Source: Comamonas sp. NLF-1-9
GTDB lineage: Bacteria > Pseudomonadota > Gammaproteobacteria > Burkholderiales > Burkholderiaceae_C
Direction of reading: 5' to 3'
Length of the DNA stretch: 64,000 bases
NCBI RefSeq assembly: GCF_019195435.1
Contig: NZ_CP078069.1
Location: 1,426,001 to 1,490,000, forward strand
The position numbers and the translations under genes were made by a program. The notes beneath the pieces are model-generated. The model did no database searches. It saw only the letters and a program-made list of their open reading frames with translations, and was not told the DNA's origin. Shown in pieces: positions 39,052-46,867 of this stretch (position 1 is its first letter; the number at the start of each line of letters is the position of its first letter).

Positions 39052-40062
39052 ATGGTCGACCACCGCATCAGCCTCACCCGCTACCTCGTCGAACAGCAGC
39101 GCGTGCACGGCCACATCCCGTCCGAGCTGCGCCTGCTGCTGGAGGTGGTGGCGCGCGCCTGCAAGCGCATCAGCTTTGCCGTCAACAAGGGCGAGCTGGG
39201 CGACGTGATGGGCAGCGCCGGCACCGAGAACGTGCAGGGCGAGGTGCAGAAGAAGCTGGACATCATCGCCAACGAAACCCTGATCGAGGCCAACGAATGG
39301 GGCGGGCACCTCGCAGCAATGGCCAGCGAGGAGATGGAAGGCATCTACGTCGTGCCCAACCGCTACCCCCAGGGCGAATACCTGCTGATGTTCGACCCGC
39401 TGGACGGCTCCAGCAACATCGACGTGAACGTCTCCATCGGCACCATCTTCAGCGTGTTGAAAAAGCCCGAAGGCCACCCCGGCGTGCACGACAATGACTT
39501 TCTGCAGCCCGGCAACTGCCAGGTGGCCGCCGGCTACTGCATCTACGGGCCGCAAACCACCCTGGTGCTCACCGTCGGCGACGGCGTGGCCATGTTCACG
39601 CTGGACCGCGAGCAGGGCTCCTTCGTCCTCACGCGCGAGAACGTGCGCATTCCCGAGGACACGAAGGAGTTCGCCATCAACATGAGCAACGTGCGTCACT
39701 GGGACGCGCCGGTCAAGCGCTACATCGACGAATGCCTGGCGGGCGAGGACGGCCCGCGCGGCAAGAATTTCAACATGCGCTGGATCGCCAGCATGGTGGC
39801 CGACGTGCACCGCATCCTGTGCCGCGGCGGCATCTTCATGTACCCCTGGGACAAGCGCGAGCCCAGAAAGCCCGGCAAGCTGCGCCTGATGTACGAAGCC
39901 AACCCCATGGGCTGGCTGGTGGAGCAGGCGGGCGGCGCGGCCACCAATGGCCGCCAGCGCATCCTGGACATCCAGCCCACCCAGCTGCACGAGCGCGTGA
40001 GCGTGATCCTGGGCTCGAAGAACGAGGTCGAACGCGTGACCGGCTACCACGCCGAAGCCTGA
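39052..40062 (+). CDS. fbp: Fructose-1,6-bisphosphatase class I
   Basis: This 336-residue gluconeogenic enzyme hydrolyses fructose-1,6-bisphosphate. The metal/substrate motif [20 protein letters not shown] (about 115-134) and the C-terminal [10 protein letters not shown] and [21 protein letters not shown] are typical of class I. The ATG at 39052 follows GAGGAG (39041-39046) right after the pepN stop (11-base gap), so the pair is probably co-transcribed. It is convergent with the BCCT transporter gene; a 14-base palindrome (40079-40092) lies between them. Confidence 0.96.
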   Translation: MVDHRISLTRYLVEQQRVHGHIPSELRLLLEVVARACKRISFAVNKGELGDVMGSAGTENVQGEVQKKLDIIANETLIEANEWGGHLAAMASEEMEGIYVVPNRYPQGEYLLMFDPLDGSSNIDVNVSIGTIFSVLKKPEGHPGVHDNDFLQPGNCQVAAGYCIYGPQTTLVLTVGDGVAMFTLDREQGSFVLTRENVRIPEDTKEFAINMSNVRHWDAPVKRYIDECLAGEDGPRGKNFNMRWIASMVADVHRILCRGGIFMYPWDKREPRKPGKLRLMYEANPMGWLVEQAGGAATNGRQRILDIQPTQLHERVSVILGSKNEVERVTGYHAEA

Positions 40063-40106
40063 GGCCGCGCATGGCGGATGCGCCCGGGCGCACCGCCGGG
40101 CAAGGC

Positions 40107-41708
40107 TCAGCCGCCGTCGGGTGATCCAGGCGCTCGCGGCGCGGGCGCGCCAGGCGCCGGAGCGTACTGGCGCGCCTGCTGCGCCATCTCGCGCTGCACC
40201 CAAGTCTGCATCATGTGCCGCTGCTGCTGGCGTTCGCGGCGCAGCCGCGTGGCCTCGCCATCGAGCACGCGAAACAGGCTGACGATCACCAGCAGCATCA
40301 GCAGCGCGAACGGCAGCGCCGCTATCGTGATCAGGCCCTGCAGCGCCTGCAGGCCGCCGGCCACCAGCAGCGCCGCCGCAATCAGCGCCACCGCCACGCC
40401 CCAGACCACGCGCCGGCGCAGCGGCGGGTCGCCCGCCTCGTCGGTGGACATGCTGGCCAGCACCAGCACCGCCGAGTCGGCCGAGGTGACGAAGAAGATG
40501 ATCAGCAGCACCAGCGCCACCACCGACAGCAGCATGCTGGCGGGCAGGCTGTCAAACAGCACGAAGAGCACCGTCTCGTAGCCATTGGCCAGCGCCTGCA
40601 CCAGATCCGCCTGGCCAAAGATCTGCGCGTGCAGCGCCGCGCCGCCAAACACCGCAAACCAGGCAAAGCCCAGCAGCGTGGGCGCCAGCACCACGCCGAT
40701 GACGAATTCCTTGACCGTACGCCCGCGCGAGACCCGCGCGATGAAAGCGCCCACGAAGGGCGCCCAGGCGATCCACCAGGCCCAGTAGAACACCGTCCAG
40801 TCAAACGACCAGGTGCTCTCGGAAAATGGCGAGAGGCGCAGGCTCATCGTCACCAGCTGGTTGACGTAAGCCCCGAGGGTGGTGGTGAAGGTATCGAACA
40901 GCGCGCCCGTCGGCCCGAGCAGCAGCACCGCCAGCATCAACAGCCCCGCCAGCAGCAGATTGGTGTTGGACAGCCACTTGATGCCCCGCTCCACCCCGCT
41001 GGTGCTGGAGGCCATGTAGAGCACGAAGGCCACGCCTATCGTGGCCAGCTGCAGGGTCTGCGTCGCCTTGATGCCGAACACCCGCTCCAGCCCGGCCGCA
41101 ATCTGGATAGTGCCGAAACCCAGGGTGGTGGCCACGCCGATGGCCGTGGCCACCACCGCGGCAATGTTCACCACCTGCCCGGCCCAGCCGGCGTGGTGGC
41201 GGCCCAGCACCGGCTCCAGCATGTCGCTCACCAGGCCGCGCCCGCCCCGGTTGTATTGAAACCAGGCCATGGCCAGGCCGATCAGCGCATAAATGGCCCA
41301 GGGGTGCAGTCCCCAGTGGAAGAAGGCGTAGCGCATGGCCGCGCGCGCTGCCACCGAGGTCTGCGGCGCCAGCCCCTCGGGCGGCCGCACGAAGTGCGAA
41401 ATCGGTTCGGCCGCGCCCCAGAACACCAGGCCTATGCCCATGCCCGCCGCAAACAGCATCGACAGCCAGCTCACCCTGGAAAACTCCGGCTCGGCGTCCT
41501 CGCCGCCGATGCGCAGCGCCCCCAGGCGCCCGAACGCCAGGTAGAGCAGGAACAGCAGCGTGACGAACACCACCAGCAGGTACATCCACCCAGCGCCGTG
41601 CACCACCACGCCCAGCGCCGACTGCATGGCCGCGTTGAAGGGTCCCGGCACCAGACCGGCCAACAGCACCAGGACCGCCACGATCGCGATCGATACATGA
41701 AACACCAT
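40107..41708 (-). CDS. BCCT-family (betaine/choline/carnitine) transporter
   Basis: This 533-residue inner-membrane transporter has about 12 membrane segments and BCCT features: SWLSMLFAAGMGIGLVFWG, the FHWGLHPWAIYALIGLAMAWFQYN tryptophan-rich region, WWIAWAPFVGAFIARVSRGRTVKEF, and STDEAGDPPLRRRVVWG. ATG 41708 (MVFHVSIAIVAV) is preferred because AAGGGAGG lies seven bases upstream. It probably imports betaine or another quaternary ammonium compound using an ion gradient; substrate not determined. The C-terminal tail (about 40 residues) is Gln/Ala/Pro-rich and may be a regulatory extension. Confidence 0.92.
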   Translation of the reverse strand: MVFHVSIAIVAVLVLLAGLVPGPFNAAMQSALGVVVHGAGWMYLLVVFVTLLFLLYLAFGRLGALRIGGEDAEPEFSRVSWLSMLFAAGMGIGLVFWGAAEPISHFVRPPEGLAPQTSVAARAAMRYAFFHWGLHPWAIYALIGLAMAWFQYNRGGRGLVSDMLEPVLGRHHAGWAGQVVNIAAVVATAIGVATTLGFGTIQIAAGLERVFGIKATQTLQLATIGVAFVLYMASSTSGVERGIKWLSNTNLLLAGLLMLAVLLLGPTGALFDTFTTTLGAYVNQLVTMSLRLSPFSESTWSFDWTVFYWAWWIAWAPFVGAFIARVSRGRTVKEFVIGVVLAPTLLGFAWFAVFGGAALHAQIFGQADLVQALANGYETVLFVLFDSLPASMLLSVVALVLLIIFFVTSADSAVLVLASMSTDEAGDPPLRRRVVWGVAVALIAAALLVAGGLQALQGLITIAALPFALLMLLVIVSLFRVLDGEATRLRRERQQQRHMMQTWVQREMAQQARQYAPAPGAPAPRAPGSPDGG

Positions 41709-41854
41709 GGCTCGCCTCCCTTGTTCATGGTGCACGGGCAGCGCTGCCACCCCTGCGACGCCCGCACCATCGCGCAAAAGGCCCAGCGGGCTTCACGCCA
41801 CCGGTTTTGCTGGCATTATTGCAGCGCAACATCCCACCGATCGCCCCCGGATTC

Positions 41855-42547
41855 ATGGAATTCTCCTTTCTTGCGCTGATCTCCGCCTTTGGCAAAAGCC
41901 TGTTGTTCGCCATGGCGGGGGTGCTGCCCATCATCAACCCGCTGGCCACCGCGCCCATCTTCGTGAGCTGGACCCAGGGCATGAGCGCGGCCCAACGCCG
42001 CCAGCTCGCCATCACCGTCGGCAAGTACGTCACCATCCTGCTGGCCCTGACGATGACGCTGGGCTCGCTGGTGCTGGACCTGTTCGGCATCTCGCTGCCC
42101 GTAGTGCGCGTGGCCGGCGGCATCATCGTCGCCTACAACGCGTGGCTGATGCTCAACACCCAGCAGCCCGCGCACGACGACACCGCGCAGATGGCGCAGA
42201 CCCTGACCGAGGAAAACGCCCGCCTGAACACCTTCTACCCGCTGTCCTTCCCCATCACCTGCGGACCCGGCTCGCTGGCCGCCGCCATCGCCGTCGGTGC
42301 CAGCCTGCGCACCCCGCGCATCACCGAAACCCTGGCCAACCTCGCCGGTGCGCTGGCCGGCATGGTGCTGCTGGGCGTGCTGGTGGCAACGACCTTCCGC
42401 TACGCGGTGCTGCTGCTGCGCAAGCTCGGCGAGGTCGGCCAGCTCGTCTTCCTGCGCATCATGGCCTTCATGCTGCTGTCGGTGGGCGTGCAGATCGTCT
42501 GGGACGGCATCCGCGGCCTGATCGCCACCCTGCCCACCGCCACCTGA
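41855..42547 (+). CDS. MarC-family integral membrane protein
   Basis: This 230-residue protein has about six membrane segments. Features are PIINPLATAPIFVSWTQGM near the start and FPITCGPGSLAAAIAVG in the middle, characteristic of MarC/NAAT proteins. Function is poorly defined in the family; one archaeal member is reported as an amino-acid transporter. ATG 41855 (MEFSFLALISAFG) is chosen over an upstream frame extension. A hairpin right after it overlaps the tRNA promoter. Confidence 0.88.
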   Translation: MEFSFLALISAFGKSLLFAMAGVLPIINPLATAPIFVSWTQGMSAAQRRQLAITVGKYVTILLALTMTLGSLVLDLFGISLPVVRVAGGIIVAYNAWLMLNTQQPAHDDTAQMAQTLTEENARLNTFYPLSFPITCGPGSLAAAIAVGASLRTPRITETLANLAGALAGMVLLGVLVATTFRYAVLLLRKLGEVGQLVFLRIMAFMLLSVGVQIVWDGIRGLIATLPTAT

Positions 42548-42570
42548 AGGCCGGCGCCGGCGGCAAAAGC

Positions 42571-42604
42571 GGCCAAGCCCGCCTATATAATGACGGGCTT
42601 GGCC
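42571..42604 (+). promoter_or_regulatory. tRNA-Thr promoter nested in an 11-bp inverted repeat
   Basis: GGCCAAGCCCG (42571-42581) and CGGGCTTGGCC (42594-42604) form a perfect 11-bp inverted repeat whose loop contains TATAAT (42586-42591). The repeat could be the marC terminator, while TATAAT is a -10 box 10 bases before the tRNA. The last bases overlap the tRNA start. Confidence 0.6.
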
Positions 42605-42677
42605 GGAGTAGCTCAGTTGGTAGAGCAGCTCATTCGTAATGAGAAGGTCGGGGGTTCGATTCCTCTCTCCGGCACCA
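42602..42677 (+). tRNA. tRNA-Thr (anticodon CGT)
   Basis: This 76-base cloverleaf includes an encoded 3' CCA. The acceptor stem is GCCGGAG paired with CTCCGGC, the D-arm GCTCAGTTGGTAGAGC, the anticodon loop TTCGTAA with CGT read for ACG codons, and a T-arm containing GTTCGATTC. It closely resembles E. coli tRNA-Thr(CGU) in the anticodon arm. It precedes the hicB remnant. Confidence 0.95.
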
Positions 42678-42689
42678 GATAGACAAAGG

Positions 42690-42726
42690 AAAGCGCGCTA
42701 CACAAAACATAGTGCGCTTTTTCTTT
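42690..42726 (+). terminator. Intrinsic terminator after tRNA-Thr
   Basis: AAAGCGCGCT (42690-42699) pairs with AGTGCGCTTT (42711-42720), one G-T wobble, loop of 11 bases, followed by TTCTTT. This ends the tRNA transcript. Confidence 0.8.
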
Positions 42727-42850
42727 GTGTATTGCTTGTAGGCAATCTGTAGGCATTTTTGCCAGACACGGACAGGCACAAGCCCACAAAAAATGCCTCT
42801 TCACAGGGCTTGTCTGGTACTGGCGCTCAGTGCTTTTGGGTAGGCACTGA

Positions 42851-43060
42851 CTGCACAGCGTGCTGGTGATCTTCCCCACCGTGCCCGAGGCCATCACCTT
42901 CGGCATGGACGAGGACGAAGCGCTGCTGCAGGCTGCCGATGCGCGGGAAACCGGCCTGTCGCTCTACGTGGATGCCCGCAAACCCCTGTCCGCACCCTCC
43001 GACGCCCAGGGTCGCCCCACGGTGCGCCCGTCGACGCTGGAATGTGCCAAGCCGGGCGTA
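42851..43060 (+). pseudogene. Truncated hicB-like antitoxin remnant
   Basis: The translated frame has VLVIFPTVPEAITFG, then DEDEALLQAADARETGLSLYVDARKP and AQGRPTVRPSTLECAKPGV, matching the HicB antitoxin core. It lacks the N-terminal ~14 residues; a TGA stands immediately upstream at 42848-42850. After the matched region the sequence diverges into unrelated residues (AAAASSHRSPG...), so the C-terminal DNA-binding part is lost. No hicA toxin is adjacent. The remainder of 42727-43241 shows no gene I can support. An intact homologue elsewhere in the genome would fit a decayed duplicate. Confidence 0.7.
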
Positions 43061-43241
43061 GCGGCGGCGGCCTCCTCGCATCGCTCGCCCGGCTCTTTCT
43101 TTTGCGTACCGGGGCCTGCCTGACCTGAGGAGTTCTGGGAATACGGCAAACGCGTCCGAGGCGAGAGACCGCTCGTCCTCCAAAGCCGGCCACTGGTCGC
43201 ACGGGCGGCACAAATCGATACGTGCACCCTAGGATGTTTAC

Positions 43242-43775
43242 ATGCCCCTTTTGCCATTTTCATGCGCCGGTGTTCCTCGGCAAGCCCGCTCGCAAAGCGG
43301 GTTCACGGTCATCGAGTTGCTGGTCACGGTTGCTATCCTGGCCGTGCTGGCTGCGCTGGCCGCGCCCAGCTTCAACCCCATCATCGAGAGATGGCGTGTC
43401 CGGGGAGCCGCAGAAGACCTCCAGTCGACCATCTACTACGCACGCTCCGAAGCCATCAAGCGCGGCGGCGGCATCGTGATCGACGCCACGGGCGGATGGA
43501 GTCAAGGCTGGAAGGTCGGTTTGACCAGCGGCGGTGCTCCCTTGCGCGAGTTTGAGGCCCTGCGACGCGTATCCGCAACCCAGAGCAGCAGCAAGACCAA
43601 GCTCTACGTGGATCGGTGGGGCATGGTCTCGGAGACCGACGGCGGCGTTGCGGCTGCGATGAGCATCTTGGTCAAACCCGAAGGAAAGGACGACGGTGAC
43701 AGCAGCGCCATTCGTTTGTGCATTGCTGAAGGAAGCCGCGTTTTTCAAAAATCGCAAGGCGCAGCTTGCGTCTGA
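43242..43775 (+). CDS. FimT/GspH-type pseudopilin (first copy)
   Basis: This 177-residue minor pilin is the first gene of a type IV pilus cluster. The prepilin cleavage signature is in SQSGFTVIELLVTVAILAVL: peptidase cut before F, Glu5 present, then a membrane helix. The N-terminal leader is about 19 residues. It likely belongs to the pilus-priming complex. A likely ribosome site AGGA lies upstream of ATG 43242. It overlaps no gene but sits close to its paralogue at 43790. Confidence 0.88.
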   Translation: MPLLPFSCAGVPRQARSQSGFTVIELLVTVAILAVLAALAAPSFNPIIERWRVRGAAEDLQSTIYYARSEAIKRGGGIVIDATGGWSQGWKVGLTSGGAPLREFEALRRVSATQSSSKTKLYVDRWGMVSETDGGVAAAMSILVKPEGKDDGDSSAIRLCIAEGSRVFQKSQGAACV

Positions 43776-43789
43776 CTCAGGGCCCTGAC

Positions 43790-44371
43790 ATGACCGCCAC
43801 TTCCACCATGGTGCGCGCCAACTGCAAAAACATGCAGGGTTTTACGGTCATCGAATTGATGGTCGCGGTCGCCATCCTGTCGGTGCTGGCTTCGCTGGCT
43901 GCTCCAAGCTTCGGATCCATCGTGGACCGATGGCGCGTTCGCCAAGTCGTGGGCGATCTGGAATCCACTCTGTATTACGCGCGCTCGGAAGCCATCAAGC
44001 GTGGCGGCCGGCTGAGCCTGACAAAGCTCAAGAACAGCGCAGGAGGTTGCCAGAACGCTGGAACCACGGAGGAATGGGGGTGTGGCTGGATTGCATTCGC
44101 CGACTTGAATGGCGACGGCACGCGGCAGAGCACTGAGCCTGTCTTGCGTCAGTTCGCCTTGCCGGGCAACGTCAATGTCATCCGCCACCCCAGCGGCAAC
44201 AGCCTCAAGTTTGACCGTTGGGGCATGACCAACGGCAACAACACCCTGAGTTTTGTGCTTTCACCGGTGCCTGCCGGAGTCAGTTCCGCCAGCACCTACA
44301 CGGTGTGCCTGGCGGCCGGTGGGCGCATACGGTCCTTGCCCGGCGAAATCGAATGCAAGGCCCAGCCATGA
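43790..44371 (+). CDS. FimT/GspH-type pseudopilin (second copy)
   Basis: This 193-residue paralogue of the preceding gene carries NMQGFTVIELMVAVAILSVLASLAAPSFGSIVDRWRVR. ATG 43790 (MTATSTMVRANCKN) is chosen; TTG 43766 would overlap the previous gene. Cysteines in GGCQNAG, WGCGW, TVCLA and EIEC suggest disulfides. Its stop overlaps the pilV start by four bases (ATGA, 44368-44371). Two tandem FimT/FimU-like genes suggest a duplication or FimU/FimT specialisation. Confidence 0.86.
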   Translation: MTATSTMVRANCKNMQGFTVIELMVAVAILSVLASLAAPSFGSIVDRWRVRQVVGDLESTLYYARSEAIKRGGRLSLTKLKNSAGGCQNAGTTEEWGCGWIAFADLNGDGTRQSTEPVLRQFALPGNVNVIRHPSGNSLKFDRWGMTNGNNTLSFVLSPVPAGVSSASTYTVCLAAGGRIRSLPGEIECKAQP

Positions 44372-45045
44372 CTTCCGCCAAATATCTTTCAAGGCTTTTC
44401 ATGCAGTCCAAACCCGCAAAACGCCAAACCGGCATCACGCTCATCGAGTCACTGATCGCTCTCGTTGTTTCAGCGCTCGGCATCCTCGGCATCGTCGGGG
44501 TACAGATGCGCACCTTGGCGGACACCCAGACCACCGTCCGACGTGCGCAGGCCATACGCTTGATCGACGACCTGGGAGAACGCATGCGAGTCAATCCCAA
44601 TGCCATGCTGAAATTGGCGAGTTTTCCGTCCGGCTACGGCCAGAAGGCCAGCGACATCACCCCGGCGGACTGCACTGCGACCGCCTGTACGCCAAGCCAG
44701 CAGATCACCTATGACCTGTACCAATGGAAGCTGACCGTAGAGCAGACCCTGCCTCTGGGGCAGGCGAGTATCTTCGAGGCGCCGGGTGAGGCAGGCGTGG
44801 ACGGCACCAATCGCCGCGTACTGGGGGTCATCATCAGCTGGCGAGCGAACGAGCGCGAGGGCCTGGCCACCGATGACATCGACGCCTCCAAGGTGCGCCA
44901 GAACGATGGCAGTTTCTCTGCCGGGACCGATACCGACAACGCATGCCCGGCAGACCGCATCTGCCACCTGCAGTACCTGCCCGTTCCAGCCCGCTGCGCA
45001 CCTTACGACAACGGGGCCGCCGAGCTGACTGCCTATTGCTCTTGA
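44368..45045 (+). CDS. pilV: Type IV pilus modification protein PilV
   Basis: This 225-residue minor pilin has the prepilin motif TGITLIESLIALVVSALGILG and a PilV-like body. It starts on the ATGA overlapping the upstream fimT-like stop. PilV is part of the minor-pilin complex that caps or primes the pilus together with PilW, PilX and PilY1, all found next in order here. Confidence 0.9.
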   Translation: MTSAKYLSRLFMQSKPAKRQTGITLIESLIALVVSALGILGIVGVQMRTLADTQTTVRRAQAIRLIDDLGERMRVNPNAMLKLASFPSGYGQKASDITPADCTATACTPSQQITYDLYQWKLTVEQTLPLGQASIFEAPGEAGVDGTNRRVLGVIISWRANEREGLATDDIDASKVRQNDGSFSAGTDTDNACPADRICHLQYLPVPARCAPYDNGAAELTAYCS

Positions 45046-45057
45046 CGCGAGGACTGA

Positions 45058-45957
45058 ATGACAACTTTTTCGATAGCGCCTGTCGACCGGCTTGCAAGCG
45101 CCCGAGCCCTGAAACGGCCCAAAATGGCCTGGCAACGCGGCGTCACTCTGGTCGAACTGATGGTCGGCATCGCCATCGGCCTGCTCGTGGTGGCAGTGGC
45201 CATGGTGGCCTTGATGGCTTCTCGCGGTATCAGCGGCACGGTCAGCGACGCCAGCCAATTGCAACAACAAGGCGCCTATGCCATGCGCGTCATCGGTAAC
45301 CAGCTGCGGCAAGCCGGATCGCTTTATCTCAACCCTGATCCAGCGAGCGCCGGAACAGGTGCCGATCCCATGAGCCCCGTCGCCTTCGAAACCAATACCA
45401 CAGGAACTGAAGGCAATAACTTCAACCAGGAAGACACGTTGGGCAAAGTTAGTACCGATAGTTCACTAGCAACCGCCTTTCGGCGCTACAAGGACCGTGT
45501 TTTCATCAACACCGATGAAGTCGCTCTGTCACGCAATTGCATCGGTTTGCCAAAAGACGCAAGTGAAGACCGGAAAACAGAAAGCAATTTCACTCTCGCA
45601 GATGATCAACTCAAATGCAGCGGCAATGGTTCGACTGCACAGCCTGTCATTGGCAATATTGCAGAGTTGCAATTTGTTTATATCGAACAATCATTGGGCG
45701 CAAACGGCTCCGAGATTCAATACAAGAAAGCGGCGGACGTGAAGAACTGGCGCCAGGTGCAAGGCGTACAGGTCTGCCTTGTGGTTTATGGGACCGAACC
45801 CGTGGATATGCCGGGAGGCAGCAAATACGTGGGCTGTGATGGTGAAACGGAAGTCGACATGACCACATTGGAAGGTCCTCGCAAGAACCGGTTGCACTTG
45901 CTGCTGCGCAATACCTTCCAGCTGCGCAGTCAGGCACTGCTGGAACCAAGCATCTGA
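45058..45957 (+). CDS. pilW: Type IV pilus assembly protein PilW
   Basis: This 299-residue minor pilin has an extended leader (about 28 residues) then GVTLVELMVGIAIGLLVVAVAMVAL. The body carries cysteines (SRNCIGLP, LKCSGN, QVCLV, VGCDG) and a C-terminal segment, RNTFQLRS, seen in PilW. It starts 13 bases after pilV. Base composition falls within this gene (about 45400-45760) relative to neighbours. Confidence 0.9.
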   Translation: MTTFSIAPVDRLASARALKRPKMAWQRGVTLVELMVGIAIGLLVVAVAMVALMASRGISGTVSDASQLQQQGAYAMRVIGNQLRQAGSLYLNPDPASAGTGADPMSPVAFETNTTGTEGNNFNQEDTLGKVSTDSSLATAFRRYKDRVFINTDEVALSRNCIGLPKDASEDRKTESNFTLADDQLKCSGNGSTAQPVIGNIAELQFVYIEQSLGANGSEIQYKKAADVKNWRQVQGVQVCLVVYGTEPVDMPGGSKYVGCDGETEVDMTTLEGPRKNRLHLLLRNTFQLRSQALLEPSI

Positions 45958-45975
45958 ACACCGTTAGAGTCAGCC

Positions 45976-46788
45976 ATGTCCCCATTGATTTTTTCACCCC
46001 CCCCACGGCCTACCGCCCCAAGGTCGCTCAAACCGTTGAAGCGCCGGACGCCGCAACACGGCATCGCCTTGTTCGTAGTCATCGTCTTCGTCATGCTGTC
46101 CATGCTGCTGGCGCTGTGGGCATCACGCACTTCGATGTTCAACGAACTGGTAGTCAGCAACGATGCCGATTACCAGCGCGCCTTCGAGGCCGCTCAGGCG
46201 CTACTGCAAGACGCTGAGCTGGATATCCGAGGCCAGACGGCGGATGGAAAACCCTGCGCCGCCCCCTGTCGTCAATGGAATTCCACCCAGCTCCAGTTTC
46301 CCACCGAAGCCAAGGAAATCAACGGTCTGGTGGCCACGCTCAATGGTGTCGAAGGCAAGTGCAAGGATGGTCTTTGCGCACGCCGCACCGGGCACCAAGA
46401 CTTTTGGAATTATGAGGATGGCGTCACTCCTGTCAGCCCCCCAGACGCAGACGAGGTGCCTTTGGACAAGCTCACGAAGTCGGGCGTCGGTGCCCGCTAT
46501 GGGGAATATACAGGTGCCCAGCTCGGCGACAAGGACAACCCTGCGAATCCCATTTTGGCGAGGCGGGGTGGACCGAAGGAAGGCGGCTGGTATTGGATCG
46601 AAGTCATGCCTTACAGCGACGCAGCAAAGACGGCGAACCTGATCGTCTCCAGCGAGGCATCGAACCAGCTCCCGTTGAACCTTGACGTCTACGTGATTTA
46701 TCGCATTACTGCCTTGGCATACGGCCTCAAGGACAGCACCAAGGTGGTGCTGCAACAGACTTATGCTCGCCAGAGGATGAAAGATTGA
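45976..46788 (+). CDS. pilX: Type IV pilus assembly protein PilX
   Basis: This 270-residue PilX-type protein has a basic/proline leader (about 34 residues) followed by QHGIALFVVIVFVMLSMLLALWASRTSMFNELV, the pilin-like membrane helix. Rather than the classical Phe/Glu5 motif it uses GIALFVVI, which is usual for PilX. It lies between pilW and pilY1, matching the standard fimU-pilV-W-X-Y1-E order. Confidence 0.88.
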   Translation: MSPLIFSPPPRPTAPRSLKPLKRRTPQHGIALFVVIVFVMLSMLLALWASRTSMFNELVVSNDADYQRAFEAAQALLQDAELDIRGQTADGKPCAAPCRQWNSTQLQFPTEAKEINGLVATLNGVEGKCKDGLCARRTGHQDFWNYEDGVTPVSPPDADEVPLDKLTKSGVGARYGEYTGAQLGDKDNPANPILARRGGPKEGGWYWIEVMPYSDAAKTANLIVSSEASNQLPLNLDVYVIYRITALAYGLKDSTKVVLQQTYARQRMKD

Positions 46789-46867
46789 AATGGCAGAAAC
46801 AATCTGCCATCTCTTAGAAGAGTTCAACCATCAAAAACGGACAACTGCGATTTCAAAGGAGCACACC

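Noticed and set aside
42678-43241. An integrated genomic island at tRNA-Thr
   Set aside because: No integrase, no duplicated tRNA 3' end and no transfer genes were seen; only the hicB fragment is present.
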